A stretch of DNA of 17,259 nt, from positions 1-17,259 of the forward strand of contig JADJVW010000043.1 in NCBI GenBank assembly GCA_016710365.1, read 5' to 3'. Below the pieces are notes generated by a model. The model had not been told where the DNA came from and did not search any database. It saw only the letters and a program-made list of their open reading frames with translations. Within the stretch, counting starts at the first letter, position 1. Each line of letters opens with the position of its first letter. The position numbers and the translations under genes were made by a program. This document shows, piece after piece, positions 1 to 9,341 of the stretch. The DNA comes from Candidatus Caldilinea saccharophila (GTDB lineage: Bacteria > Chloroflexota > Anaerolineae > Caldilineales > Caldilineaceae).

Positions 1-37
1 CGGCGGCCTGCGGTGATGCAGCGTTAGCGTTCGCCAT
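1..37 (-). CDS. N-terminus of an unidentified gene, cut by the left edge
   Basis: An ATG at 37-35 opens a minus-strand frame that stays open to the window edge and reads MANANAASPQAA. It starts 9 bp after the folD stop, so if real it would be the third gene of the fchA-folD operon. There is only a weak purine-rich stretch (GAAACGGA) as ribosome binding site, and twelve residues are too few to identify a family. The small, Ala/Asn-rich start is compatible with many proteins. Function is unknown. Confidence 0.35.
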   Translation of the reverse strand, partial: MANANAASPQAA

Positions 38-46
38 CGATCCGTT

Positions 47-904
47 TCAGGCGCTGACTGCACGTTCGGCCGCGCGCAGCAGATTCTCCATCAGGATCAC
101 GTTGGTCACCGGCCCAGTCCCACCTGGCACCGGCGTCAACATGCCGGCGACCTCGGCGACGCCGGCCTGGTCGCAGTCGCCTTTAAGCCCATCGTCAGTG
201 TAGGTCGTGCCAAAATCGACGACGACAGCGCCCGGTTTGACCCAATCGGCCTTGACCATTTCCGGGCGTCCCACCGCCAGACAGAGAATGTCGGCGCGGC
301 GGCAGACGCCGGGCAGATCGACGGTGCGGCTGTGCGCAAGGGTGACGGTGCAATGGCGATGCAGCAGCAGCAAGGCCATCGGCTTGCCGACGATATCGCT
401 GCGTCCGACGATGACCGCTTCCTTGCCCTTGAAGGCGACGTCCGCCTGTTCGAGCAGGCGAATACCGCCGGCGGGCGTGGCGGGGACAAAATAGGGCGGC
501 CGGTCCGCGGCAAGGCGCCCCGCGTTGATGGCATGTACGCCGTCCACATCCTTTGCCGGGTTGAGCAGATCGATCAGCGCAGGGTGGCTGATGTGATCGG
601 GCGTCGGCTCCAGGATCATGATGCCGTGCACCAGCGGCGAGGTGTTGAGTTCGGCCAGCGCCTCTTCGACTTCCACCTGCTGTGCGGAAAGGGGAAGGTC
701 GACCGCGCGGAAGTCGGCGCCCACGCCACCACACGTTTTTTGAAGCGCGCGGGCATAGCCGGCGCTGGCTTCATCCTCGCCAATGCGCAGCACGGCAAGC
801 GTCGGCGTCGCGCCGGTGCGGCGTTGGAAGGCGGCAAAATCGCGCTTGAGCGTCTCGCGGATCGTTTTGGCGAGCGCGCGGCCGTCGAGCAGGTGCGCGG
901 TCAT
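47..904 (-). CDS. folD: FolD-like methylenetetrahydrofolate dehydrogenase, probably lacking cyclohydrolase activity
   Basis: This is a 285-residue cytosolic protein of normal FolD length. The family oxidises 5,10-methylene-THF to methenyl-THF with NAD(P)+ and usually hydrolyses that to 10-formyl-THF. Visible family features are the N-terminal catalytic domain with Tyr50, the KDVDG motif containing Asp121, the dinucleotide-fold motif VGRSDIVGKP at 166-175, and the PVPGGTGPVTN motif at 258-268. The oddity is in the active site. The conserved YxxxK reads Y50-ARA-L54, so the catalytic lysine is Leu. The canonical GILVQLPLP reads GIMILEPTP (94-102), so the conserved Gln98 is Leu. In studied bifunctional enzymes these two residues support the cyclohydrolase step, whereas dehydrogenase activity can survive without the lysine. 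The start ATG overlaps the fchA stop (ATGA at 904-901) and follows a GGGGGTGA ribosome site. Family identity is sure; loss of cyclohydrolase is inferred. Confidence 0.93.
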   Translation of the reverse strand: MTAHLLDGRALAKTIRETLKRDFAAFQRRTGATPTLAVLRIGEDEASAGYARALQKTCGGVGADFRAVDLPLSAQQVEVEEALAELNTSPLVHGIMILEPTPDHISHPALIDLLNPAKDVDGVHAINAGRLAADRPPYFVPATPAGGIRLLEQADVAFKGKEAVIVGRSDIVGKPMALLLLHRHCTVTLAHSRTVDLPGVCRRADILCLAVGRPEMVKADWVKPGAVVVDFGTTYTDDGLKGDCDQAGVAEVAGMLTPVPGGTGPVTNVILMENLLRAAERAVSA

Positions 905-1539
905 AACGTCACCCCCAGCGCGCCTTCGATGGCGGCCTTTGTCTCAGCATAGGCGGCGTCGGCATCCGTGAGAAATGTCGCGACCTTCGCTGCCCAGGCT
1001 TCGACAAAGTCAGCATCCTTGATGAACTTAAGGTTGATATTGACGTTGACGATGGCGCTTTTGAGTGCGGCAAAGGCAAGATAGAGGGCGGTCGCGGCGT
1101 CGCTCACCACGTTGGTGTTGCCTTTAGCGCCGACGGGGGCGCTGAGCCGGATGATCTCCAGACATTGCTCGGCCACGGCAAAAGGCACCGCGGCCGCATG
1201 TTTGAGCGCCTGCTGCATGGCGTCGGTGCGGGCGGCCTTTTCCGCGTCCGTCTCCTTGGGCAGGGAATAGGTGGCGGCCACTGCGTCGAATGCCGCGGCA
1301 TCCGCATCGACCGCGGCCAGCAGCTCGGCGCGCAAGGTTTCACTGCGCGCCAGGTAACGCTGCATCTCCGCCTCGACTGCGGCGTACTTTTTCTTGCCCA
1401 CGGTGAAGTTGATCACCATGCTCACGAGTGCGGCAGCCTGGCTGCCTGTCAGCGCGGCTGCACCGCCGCCGCCTGGCGTCGGCTGTCCCGCGGCCAGAGC
1501 GTCTACAAACTCCGTTGTCGTCAATTGCGCTGCATTCAT
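901..1539 (-). CDS. fchA: Methenyltetrahydrofolate cyclohydrolase of the FchA / cyclodeaminase family
   Basis: This 212-residue protein belongs to the formiminotransferase-cyclodeaminase C-terminal domain family. The free-standing bacterial form (FchA) interconverts 5,10-methenyl-THF and 10-formyl-THF. The N-terminal signature PTPGGGGAAAL is at 20-30, followed by SMVINFTVGKKKY and a mostly alpha-helical, Ala-rich body. The length is typical for the family. An upstream in-frame ATG at 1599 would add 20 residues unlike the family. The ATG at 1539 is chosen because an AGAGGA ribosome site (1547-1552 on the complementary strand) lies 7 nt before it and the protein then starts directly in the conserved helix. 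It is the first gene of the operon and overlaps folD by 4 bp, so the two are translationally coupled. The pairing with a FolD that lacks cyclohydrolase residues suggests FchA supplies that step. A glutamate formiminotransferase-associated cyclodeaminase is less likely because no ftcD partner is visible. Confidence 0.88.
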   Translation of the reverse strand: MNAAQLTTTEFVDALAAGQPTPGGGGAAALTGSQAAALVSMVINFTVGKKKYAAVEAEMQRYLARSETLRAELLAAVDADAAAFDAVAATYSLPKETDAEKAARTDAMQQALKHAAAVPFAVAEQCLEIIRLSAPVGAKGNTNVVSDAATALYLAFAALKSAIVNVNINLKFIKDADFVEAWAAKVATFLTDADAAYAETKAAIEGALGVTL

Positions 1540-1930
1540 GTGGATATCCTCTCGGCTGGCTGCGCTGCGGGTTGTGTGGATCACCCCCGCGCACAGCAAG
1601 ATGGTGGGAGCAAACAGCTATAGTTTACTCGATCACGCCTCGACCGCCATTGTCAGCACCACTCGTGATCTCACTACGTGCTGTCTTGCTTACAGCAAAT
1701 TTCCCCAAAGGAATGGTATGACTAGGGTCTGTTGAGGGATATGGTACAATGAATGCTTGTGAAATAATGGGAACACTTTCGACAGAAGATTTTTTACAGA
1801 AGAGTAGCTTTTTGATGGCGCGCGCCGCATGGACTGCAAAATAGCCGGCCAATGTGACGCGGCTGGCGCTGCCGTGCACGCCATCGCAAATTTTCGACAC
1901 GCACGAAACGATCAGCACAGGCCACAGGGC
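1540..1930. other. Divergent intergenic region between fchA and lon
   Basis: These 391 bp separate two divergent genes. I find no convincing gene here; open frames on either strand are short, resemble no family I know, and lack good ribosome sites. Positions 1735-1816 are clearly more AT-rich than the surroundings and are the likeliest promoter zone. I see no CIRCE-type inverted repeat (TTAGCACTC / GAGTGCTAA), so HrcA control of lon is not supported. Confidence 0.6.
1742..1750 (+). promoter_or_regulatory. Candidate extended -10 promoter element upstream of lon
   Basis: The sequence TGGTACAAT matches an extended -10 element (TGn followed by a TATAAT-like hexamer) in the AT-rich patch of the divergent region. 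No good -35 hexamer lies 16-18 bp upstream, which is tolerated for extended -10 promoters. It would give a 5' leader of about 175 nt before lon. This is a weak prediction based on the motif alone. Confidence 0.25.
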
Positions 1931-4565
<2,635 letters not shown>

Positions 4566-4634
4566 TCGACGCAAACGCTGTGAAAACGGAAGCTGTAATA
4601 CTGGACAATCAGCTCAGTTTTATGTTAAAAAGTT

Positions 4635-4683
4635 ATGCGAGCGCGAACAATGTTTTGCTGCATAGAACTGTTTGCGCTCGCAT
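4635..4683 (+). terminator. 14-bp stem-loop after lon, terminator or leader structure
   Basis: The arms ATGCGAGCGCGAAC (4635-4648) and GTTTGCGCTCGCAT (4670-4683) pair over 14 bp with one G.U wobble, around a 21-nt loop. No T-run follows, so it is not a classical intrinsic terminator. It lies 70 bp after the lon stop and 47 bp before the next start codon, so it could also be an operator or a 5'-leader element of the PHP gene. Confidence 0.45.
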
Positions 4684-4711
4684 GGCATCGTATTTACATG
4701 AAAAATGAACC

Positions 4712-4718
4712 GAGGAGG
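4712..4718 (+). promoter_or_regulatory. Ribosome binding site fixing the GTG start at 4730
   Basis: GAGGAGG lies 11 nt before GTG 4730. This is a strong but rather distantly spaced site. The ATGs at 4699 and 4705 share one other frame, which stops at 4732-4734, so they cannot start the protein. The GTG is therefore the best start and gives a basic N-terminus before the PHP domain. Confidence 0.6.
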
Positions 4719-4729
4719 TCGGTGTATTT

Positions 4730-6602
4730 GTGACTCGAAAGAAAAAATTGAATAGTGGCACGCAACAGGCGCCACAAAGTGTGAAGCCACAACGCAAGTG
4801 GTTCAAGGCTGATCTTCACCTGCACACACCCGCATCCGGCGACTATGAAGAACCAGGCGTTAGTTATTTAGCGTGGTTGCGCAAGGTGGTTGAGCAAGGG
4901 TTGGAGATCATCGCCATTACGGATCACAACACAGTGGCAGGCATCGGCGCGATTCGCCGAGAGTTGGATTGGTTGACGCAGCTAGAGGCGCAGGGCCGTC
5001 TGACGCCCGAAGAACAGGGGCGGCTGCAAGAATGGCGCACATTGGGGAATCAGGTGGTGGTTTTGCCCGGGTTTGAGTTTACAGCCACTTTTGGGTTCCA
5101 TATTCTTGCCATTTTCCCGCCCGAAACGTCTGTTCGCCAGTTGGAACACATTTTGCTGGCGATGAAGGTCCCCACCGCCAAACTCGACGAGGGGAGTACT
5201 GAAACTGGCGCCACCACTGAAGTCATTTCTGCTTATCACATGATTCGCGAGTCCGGTGGTCTCGTGATTGCCGCGCACGCCAACAGCACGCACGGGGTTG
5301 CTATGCGCAATTTCCCCTTTGGCGGCCAGACCAAGATCGCGTACACGCAAGATGCCAATTTGACGCGCTGGAGGTCACCGATCTTGACCGGCCTGGCCGC
5401 TCGACCGCGCGCTTTTTCAACGGCAGCAAATCGGAATATCCGCGGCGGATGCATTGTCTACAGGGCAGCGACGCGCACAGGCTCACCATGGATCCCAAGA
5501 ATCCAAAACGGCTCGGCGTCGGCGACCGCGCCACCGAACTGCTGCTGGACGAGCCAACCTTCGAGGCGCTGGCCGCGCTGTTGCGCTCCAAGCAATTCGA
5601 CCGCGTGCGACCGGCGCGACCGGCCGACAAGCCTTTCGACCCGCTGGATGTCGTGCGCGACGAAGGGCCAACGCTCGTGCAAAGCTTCCAAGAGTCGACG
5701 GCGCAGCGCGGCGGGAAGTTCGACGCCATCCTTGCCGACATCTGCGCGTTTGCCAACACGGCCGGCGGCGTCGTCTACGTGGGCGCCAAGCCAGGCAAAG
5801 ACAAGTTGCGTGGCATCACTTCGCCGGCGCAAGTCGAGCAAGACATCCGCAAGGCAATCGGCGAGCGCATGACGCCGCAACTGGAAGCGAAAATCGACGT
5901 CATGCAAAGCCAGAGCGCCAAAATCCTGCGCGTGCAGGTGTCAAAAGGGTTAGATATTCCCTACGCGCTGGACGACAACAAATTCTACGTGCGCGATGAG
6001 GCCGAAACCAGCCTGGCCGTGCGCGATGAGATCGTGGCGCTCGTGCGCGAGGCGCTTGGGTTCGATCCGATCATGACGAAGCCGCGCCGCCCCCTGTCAC
6101 TGAAGCGTCGGCAAAACCCGCCGCGAAAAATGAGCGCCGGCAGCCGAATAATCGTCGCAACGGCGCGGCGCCCAAGAACGGCGCCGCCAAGGCGAGCGTC
6201 CCTATCCCCGCAGCCGACGAAGGCGCGACGCCGACGCTCCCGCCCCACGATGCAACCTTTTATCTACCGCAAGTGGGTGTCGAGATTGTCGACAGCGACG
6301 AGCGCAACGGCAACCGTTTCTACACGATTCGCGACTTGCGCAACGGTCACGTGATCAAAAATGTAACGCGCAAAGGCGCGCGCAAGTTGTGGAGCTATGC
6401 CATCCAGCAGGTCGAGGACAATCAAATCGATCTGAGCAAGATTCAATGGCGCGACAACGCCGGCTTTGTGCGCATGGAACGGCGCGCAGGCAAGCCTCGC
6501 TACGACCTCGCCCTGCGTGAAGGGGAAAAGCTTCGCATCTTCTACGGCGTAACTGATGACGGCATGGACGGGGCGTGGGCGCAGTTCGTGCAGGAAGAGT
6601 AA
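4730..6602 (+). CDS. PHP phosphoesterase / AlbA_2 (Schlafen-like) fusion protein with an unknown C-terminal domain; two frameshifts
   Basis: Joined over two missing bases (near 5361 and near 6078), the gene encodes about 624 residues. Segments are 4730-5361 (frame 2), 5362-6077 (frame 1) and 6078-6602 (frame 3). Residues 25-250 are a PHP metallophosphoesterase domain with the metal ligands of the family: DLHLHT at 28-33, DHN at 65-67, Glu116 in GFEFTA, His183 in AAHAN, and GSDAH near 246-250. Residues of about 318-441 resemble the AlbA_2 / Schlafen nucleic-acid-binding domain (IRKAIGERM; FANTAGGVVYVGAKPG). An Ala/Pro/Asn-rich linker (about 450-508) leads to a 115-residue C-terminal domain (FYLPQVGVEIVDSDERNGNR onward) that I do not recognise. 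The start is GTG with GAGGAGG upstream. The substrate is unknown; a nucleotide or nucleic-acid phosphoester is inferred from the domain pairing. Both missing bases leave a perfectly sensible protein in the next frame, favouring assembly error. Confidence 0.8.
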
Positions 6603-6684
6603 AAAATAGAGATTGAGAGATTGAGAGATTGGACAGGGCGGATATCGCTTTTCCACAAGCCAAAATCTCTAATCTCTCAATCTC
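6601..6684 (-). terminator. Bidirectional terminator between convergent genes
   Basis: The left arm 6609-6630 (tandem GAGATTGA units) pairs with 6664-6684 over 21 bp with one bulged base (G6623), around a 33-nt loop. On the minus strand the hairpin is followed by TATTTTTT (complement of 6601-6608), a classical intrinsic terminator for the prenyltransferase transcript. On the plus strand it follows the PHP stop codon and is followed by a weaker U-rich stretch (CTCTTTATTTCC), so it may also stop that transcript. Confidence 0.7.
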
Positions 6685-6693
6685 ATCATCTCT

Positions 6694-7611
6694 TTATTTC
6701 CACACATAGATCAACGCCACCACCGCCATCGCCCACAGGATGCTGTTCATTAAAAGCGGACGATCTTCGAGCAGCAGTTCGTCGGGCGCGCCGCCCAGGT
6801 GCTTGACATGCACGAGATAGAGATAGCGCGCCAGCATGTAGAAGACAAAGGGCACCGTGAGCAGCATCTTGGAGTGCGCCAGCGCCGTCGTTGCGTCGAA
6901 ACTGTAAAAGGTGTAGGAGACCAACGTGGCCGTCACTACCATGCTGATAATCTGATCCAGCAGCGGCAGATTATATTCCGACAGAATGGCGCGATGATTG
7001 GCGGCCTCCCCTTCGAGCAGCACGATCTCCTGGCGTCGTTTGCCAAAACCCAGGAATAGCGCCAGCAGCGTCACGCAGATATAGAGCCACGGGCTGAAGT
7101 TATCCACCTGCACCACCACCACACCGGCCAGCACGCGCAGTAAGAACCCGAATGCCAGCACTATGACATCCAGGATCACGATGTTCTTGAGCCAGAAGCT
7201 GTAGGCAATATTCTGCACCAGATAGATGAGCAGGACGACGCCGGCCCAAAGATCGAGCCAGAACGCGCCGCCCATCGCGACCACGGCCAGCAGCGCGGCC
7301 GCCGCCACAGCAATGCGCGCCTCCAACTGGCCACTTGCCAGCGGCCGCGACCGTTTGCGCGGGTGCTGGCGATCCTTTTCCATATCGACCAAGTCATTGA
7401 TAATGTAGACGCTGCTGGAAATCAGACAAAACGCGATAAACATCGCCAGCGTTTTCGCAAACAGTTCGGGGACAAACAACTTCCCGTCGAAAACCAGCGC
7501 GGCAAAGACGATGACGCTCTTGACCCACTGGCGCGGTCGCATCGTGCGCAACAATCCAGTGAAATTCTTGCGCTCACCAGCCAGGGACGCGGGCGCGGAT
7601 GAAGAAGACAT
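6694..7611 (-). CDS. UbiA-family prenyltransferase, decaprenyl-phosphate phosphoribosyltransferase-like
   Basis: This 305-residue integral membrane protein has about eight to nine hydrophobic segments. UbiA enzymes join a polyprenyl chain to an acceptor using an Asp-rich Mg2+ motif, here NDLVDMEKD at 72-80, directly followed by RQHPRKRSRP. The combination RPRQWVK (25-31) plus NDxxDxxxDxxHPxKRxRP is characteristic of the actinobacterial Rv3806c group. That group transfers 5-phosphoribose from PRPP to polyprenyl phosphate, the first step toward decaprenyl-phosphoryl-arabinose for cell-wall arabinan. By inference this protein makes a polyprenyl-phosphoryl-pentose donor at the cytoplasmic membrane. 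No DprE1/DprE2 epimerase or arabinosyltransferase lies in the window, so the pathway is not confirmed. The start ATG at 7611 has AAGGA seven nt upstream. The gene stands alone, divergent from tlyA and convergent with the PHP gene, and ends at a strong terminator. Other UbiA substrates (quinone, chlorophyll, heme precursors) fit the motif less well. Confidence 0.85.
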   Translation of the reverse strand: MSSSSAPASLAGERKNFTGLLRTMRPRQWVKSVIVFAALVFDGKLFVPELFAKTLAMFIAFCLISSSVYIINDLVDMEKDRQHPRKRSRPLASGQLEARIAVAAAALLAVVAMGGAFWLDLWAGVVLLIYLVQNIAYSFWLKNIVILDVIVLAFGFLLRVLAGVVVVQVDNFSPWLYICVTLLALFLGFGKRRQEIVLLEGEAANHRAILSEYNLPLLDQIISMVVTATLVSYTFYSFDATTALAHSKMLLTVPFVFYMLARYLYLVHVKHLGGAPDELLLEDRPLLMNSILWAMAVVALIYVWK

Positions 7612-7743
7612 GCACGAATCCTTGAACAGTCGAAATGGCGCCGATTTCTGCGCCGAACACCAAAAACATTACGCTAGACGACGCCTCATGTTACCGGAAC
7701 GCTTGCTAATATCGAAATCGCAGGCGAGCCACGACAATCAATC

Positions 7744-8574
7744 ATGACAACGGCGGCGCCGAAAAAGGAACGACTGGACTTGCTGCTCGTGGCGCGCGGT
7801 CTTGCCGCAAGCTGCGAACAGGCGCAACGGCTGATCATGGCGGGCGAAGTCGATGTCAACGGGGTGCGCCATGACAAACCGGGGCGCACCGTCCTCCATA
7901 ATGCGGCAATCAGCGTGCGCGCGCCGCTGCCTTATGTCAGCCGTGGCGGGTTGAAATTGGCCGCGGCGCTCGACGCGTTTGCGGTAGACGCGACAGGAGT
8001 CGTCGCCGTCGATATTGGCGCCAGCACCGGCGGTTTCACCGACTGCCTGCTCCAGCGCGGTGCGGCGCGCGTCTACGCCATCGATGTGGGCTACGGTCAA
8101 CTGGCCTGGAAGCTGCAAACTGACCCGCGCGTCGTCGTGCTTGACCGGACAAACGTGCGTCATCTAGACGCTTTACCTGATGACGCTTACGCCGACCTCG
8201 CTGTGATCGACGCCAGTTTCATCAGTTTGTCGCTGGTTTTGCCAGCGGCGCTCAGGCTGATCAAGCCTGAGGGGCAGGTCATCACCCTCATCAAGCCGCA
8301 ATTTGAAGCGGATGCCGACCATGTCGGCAAGGGCGGCGTCGTGCGCGATCCCGAAACTCATCGCAGCGTGCTTGTTGATTTCTGCACGTTGGCTGCCTCG
8401 TTGGGGCTGACGGTCGCCGGGTTGACCGTATCCCCAGCGCCCGGCCCCGCCGGCAACATCGAATTCCTGGCATGGTTGCTGCGTACATCGGAGTCTACCG
8501 TCGCGCACGATAGCAACCAGGCCATCGACGCCGCGTTGACGGCAGCGCAACCCCTGCGTCGGCCACGCCAGTGA
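7744..8574 (+). CDS. tlyA: TlyA-family rRNA (cytidine-2'-O)-methyltransferase
   Basis: The 276-residue protein has an N-terminal S4 RNA-binding domain (about 9-66, RLDLLLVARGLAASCEQAQR) and a C-terminal FtsJ/RrmJ-type SAM-dependent methyltransferase domain. The SAM-binding motif is VDIGASTGGFTDCLL (89-103). A K-D-K-E catalytic set is visible at Lys71 (RGGLKL), Asp156 (VIDASF), Lys184 (LIKPQF) and Glu240 (NIEFLAWL), in the same order and spacing as in mycobacterial TlyA. Family members 2'-O-methylate cytidines in 16S and 23S rRNA, which affects susceptibility to capreomycin-type peptides. Some relatives were annotated as hemolysins, and that label should not be taken at face value. The ATG at 7744 has no obvious Shine-Dalgarno sequence, but the S4 domain begins a few residues later, so the start is reasonable. 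The 132-bp divergent spacer before it shows no clear promoter. It converges with the ferredoxin gene 21 bp downstream. Confidence 0.92.
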   Translation: MTTAAPKKERLDLLLVARGLAASCEQAQRLIMAGEVDVNGVRHDKPGRTVLHNAAISVRAPLPYVSRGGLKLAAALDAFAVDATGVVAVDIGASTGGFTDCLLQRGAARVYAIDVGYGQLAWKLQTDPRVVVLDRTNVRHLDALPDDAYADLAVIDASFISLSLVLPAALRLIKPEGQVITLIKPQFEADADHVGKGGVVRDPETHRSVLVDFCTLAASLGLTVAGLTVSPAPGPAGNIEFLAWLLRTSESTVAHDSNQAIDAALTAAQPLRRPRQ

Positions 8575-8595
8575 AAAGCATCCCAGTGAGAAACA

Positions 8596-8961
8596 TCACG
8601 GAGAGTTCAGGGCTTCATCCATAGCGTGCGGCGCGGGCAAGAGGCGATGAAAGACAAACTCTTCAACGGGGCGATTTTGGCGGAGGTGTTCGTCGACGAT
8701 GCGCCGCAACAGAGATTCATCGACGCTGTGGTACCAGATGCCTTCTGGATAGACGACCAACAACGGCCCGTTGTAACAAACGCCCAGGCAGGGGGTGAGA
8801 CCGCGCTTGACGCGCACTGGGTTGTCATATGCGCTAAGTTCGCCAAGATACTTGCCGAGCAGATGATAAAGCCGTTCCGCCTTGCCAAGCGGATCGCAAT
8901 AGATGCCAGTACAGATAAAAACATGCCGCGCGTAAGGCGCCATTTCAGGTGCATCATTCAC
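8596..8961 (-). CDS. Small thioredoxin-like [2Fe-2S] ferredoxin-domain protein
   Basis: The 121-residue protein starts with RHVFICTGIYC and has the cysteine pattern C17-x4-C22 and C58-x3-C62 (GLTPCLGVCYNGPLLVVYPE). This is the ligand layout of the thioredoxin-fold [2Fe-2S] ferredoxins related to the NuoE C-terminal domain. Family members carry electrons in the cytosol; the partner enzyme is not evident here. The frame is open far upstream (to 9321), but that extension is low-complexity and does not look like protein. I choose the GTG at 8961 because AGGAGA (complement of 8969-8974) lies 7 nt before it and the conserved region begins ten residues later. Related proteins in cobalamin and photosynthetic gene clusters often share the phrase VVYPEGIWY, but no such cluster is visible here. 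The C-terminal 30 residues (RPVEEFVFHRLLPAPHAMDE) look like a short helical extension. Confidence 0.8.
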   Translation of the reverse strand: MNDAPEMAPYARHVFICTGIYCDPLGKAERLYHLLGKYLGELSAYDNPVRVKRGLTPCLGVCYNGPLLVVYPEGIWYHSVDESLLRRIVDEHLRQNRPVEEFVFHRLLPAPHAMDEALNSP

Positions 8962-9341
8962 GAATACATCTCCTGCTTTTGCGATGACGGTGGCGTTGAT
9001 CCGAACTACAGTCGGGCCACATGTTTGCTGTAATGACCGCTCCGAGCAGGCAGTGTAGCAAAATGAAGGAGCCTTGTTTGGTCGCCAGCTTCCAAATCGG
9101 CTGTACGGCACAGGAGAGATGACCGAGGGACATGATACTGGCAGGCATGTTTGCAGAGCGACCCAAAAGCCAGCGACGCGCACGTAGATGCGGCATTGCA
9201 GATGCCGCAAAAGTGATTTAGAATACAAACAGCGCCGGAAACTTCCCTCACCGCGACGCATGGATACATAGCGCACGTTCGCCATCTTCGGCGACGGCAA
9301 AACCCAATAACCAAGCCGCACCGCAAGTCAGGAGCCGCTTT
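8962..9341. other. Divergent intergenic region between ferredoxin and FAS1 genes
   Basis: The 380 bp contain the promoters of two divergent genes. An open minus-strand frame runs through most of it, but its translation resembles no family and I treat it as non-coding. The plus-strand side carries a good promoter candidate overlapped by an 8-bp inverted repeat (9189-9209) and, just before the FAS1 start, a CAGGAG ribosome site at 9329-9334. No RNA gene or repeat was recognised elsewhere in it. Confidence 0.55.
9189..9224 (+). promoter_or_regulatory. Candidate sigma-70-type promoter with overlapping inverted repeat, upstream of the FAS1 gene
   Basis: TTGCAG (9196-9201) and TAGAAT (9219-9224) are separated by exactly 17 bp. 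The -35 hexamer lies inside a perfect 8-bp inverted repeat, TGCGGCAT / ATGCCGCA (9189-9196 and 9202-9209, 5-nt centre), which would suit a repressor operator. The transcript would have a leader of about 110 nt before ATG 9342. The spacing and hexamers are seen; promoter function and operator role are inferred. Confidence 0.4.

Larger units (their letters stand above)
4566..4729. other. Intergenic region between lon and the PHP fusion gene, with a stem-loop
   Basis: This 164-bp spacer is AT-rich relative to the flanking genes. It contains a possible weak promoter (TGGACA at 4602-4607, 17-bp gap, TTAAAA at 4625-4630) followed by a long stem-loop (4635-4683, listed separately) and the strong ribosome site of the next gene. 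It could serve as lon terminator, as promoter plus leader of the PHP gene, or both. Confidence 0.4.

Noticed and set aside
1625..1918. A 97-codon minus-strand frame in the fchA-lon spacer
   Set aside because: It has no family resemblance and no ribosome site, and its composition is that of intergenic DNA.
4699..4734. A short leader peptide (11 codons) overlapping the PHP start
   Set aside because: It lacks its own ribosome site, and the strong GAGGAGG lies inside it, serving GTG 4730.
7744..8574. Hemolysin or toxin function for the TlyA-family protein
   Set aside because: S4 plus FtsJ domains with the full K-D-K-E set indicate an rRNA 2'-O-methyltransferase; there is no signal peptide or pore-forming feature.
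8962..9321. N-terminal extension of the ferredoxin protein by 120 residues
   Set aside because: The extension has no recognisable domain, while GTG 8961 has an AGGAGA site at good spacing directly before the conserved region.
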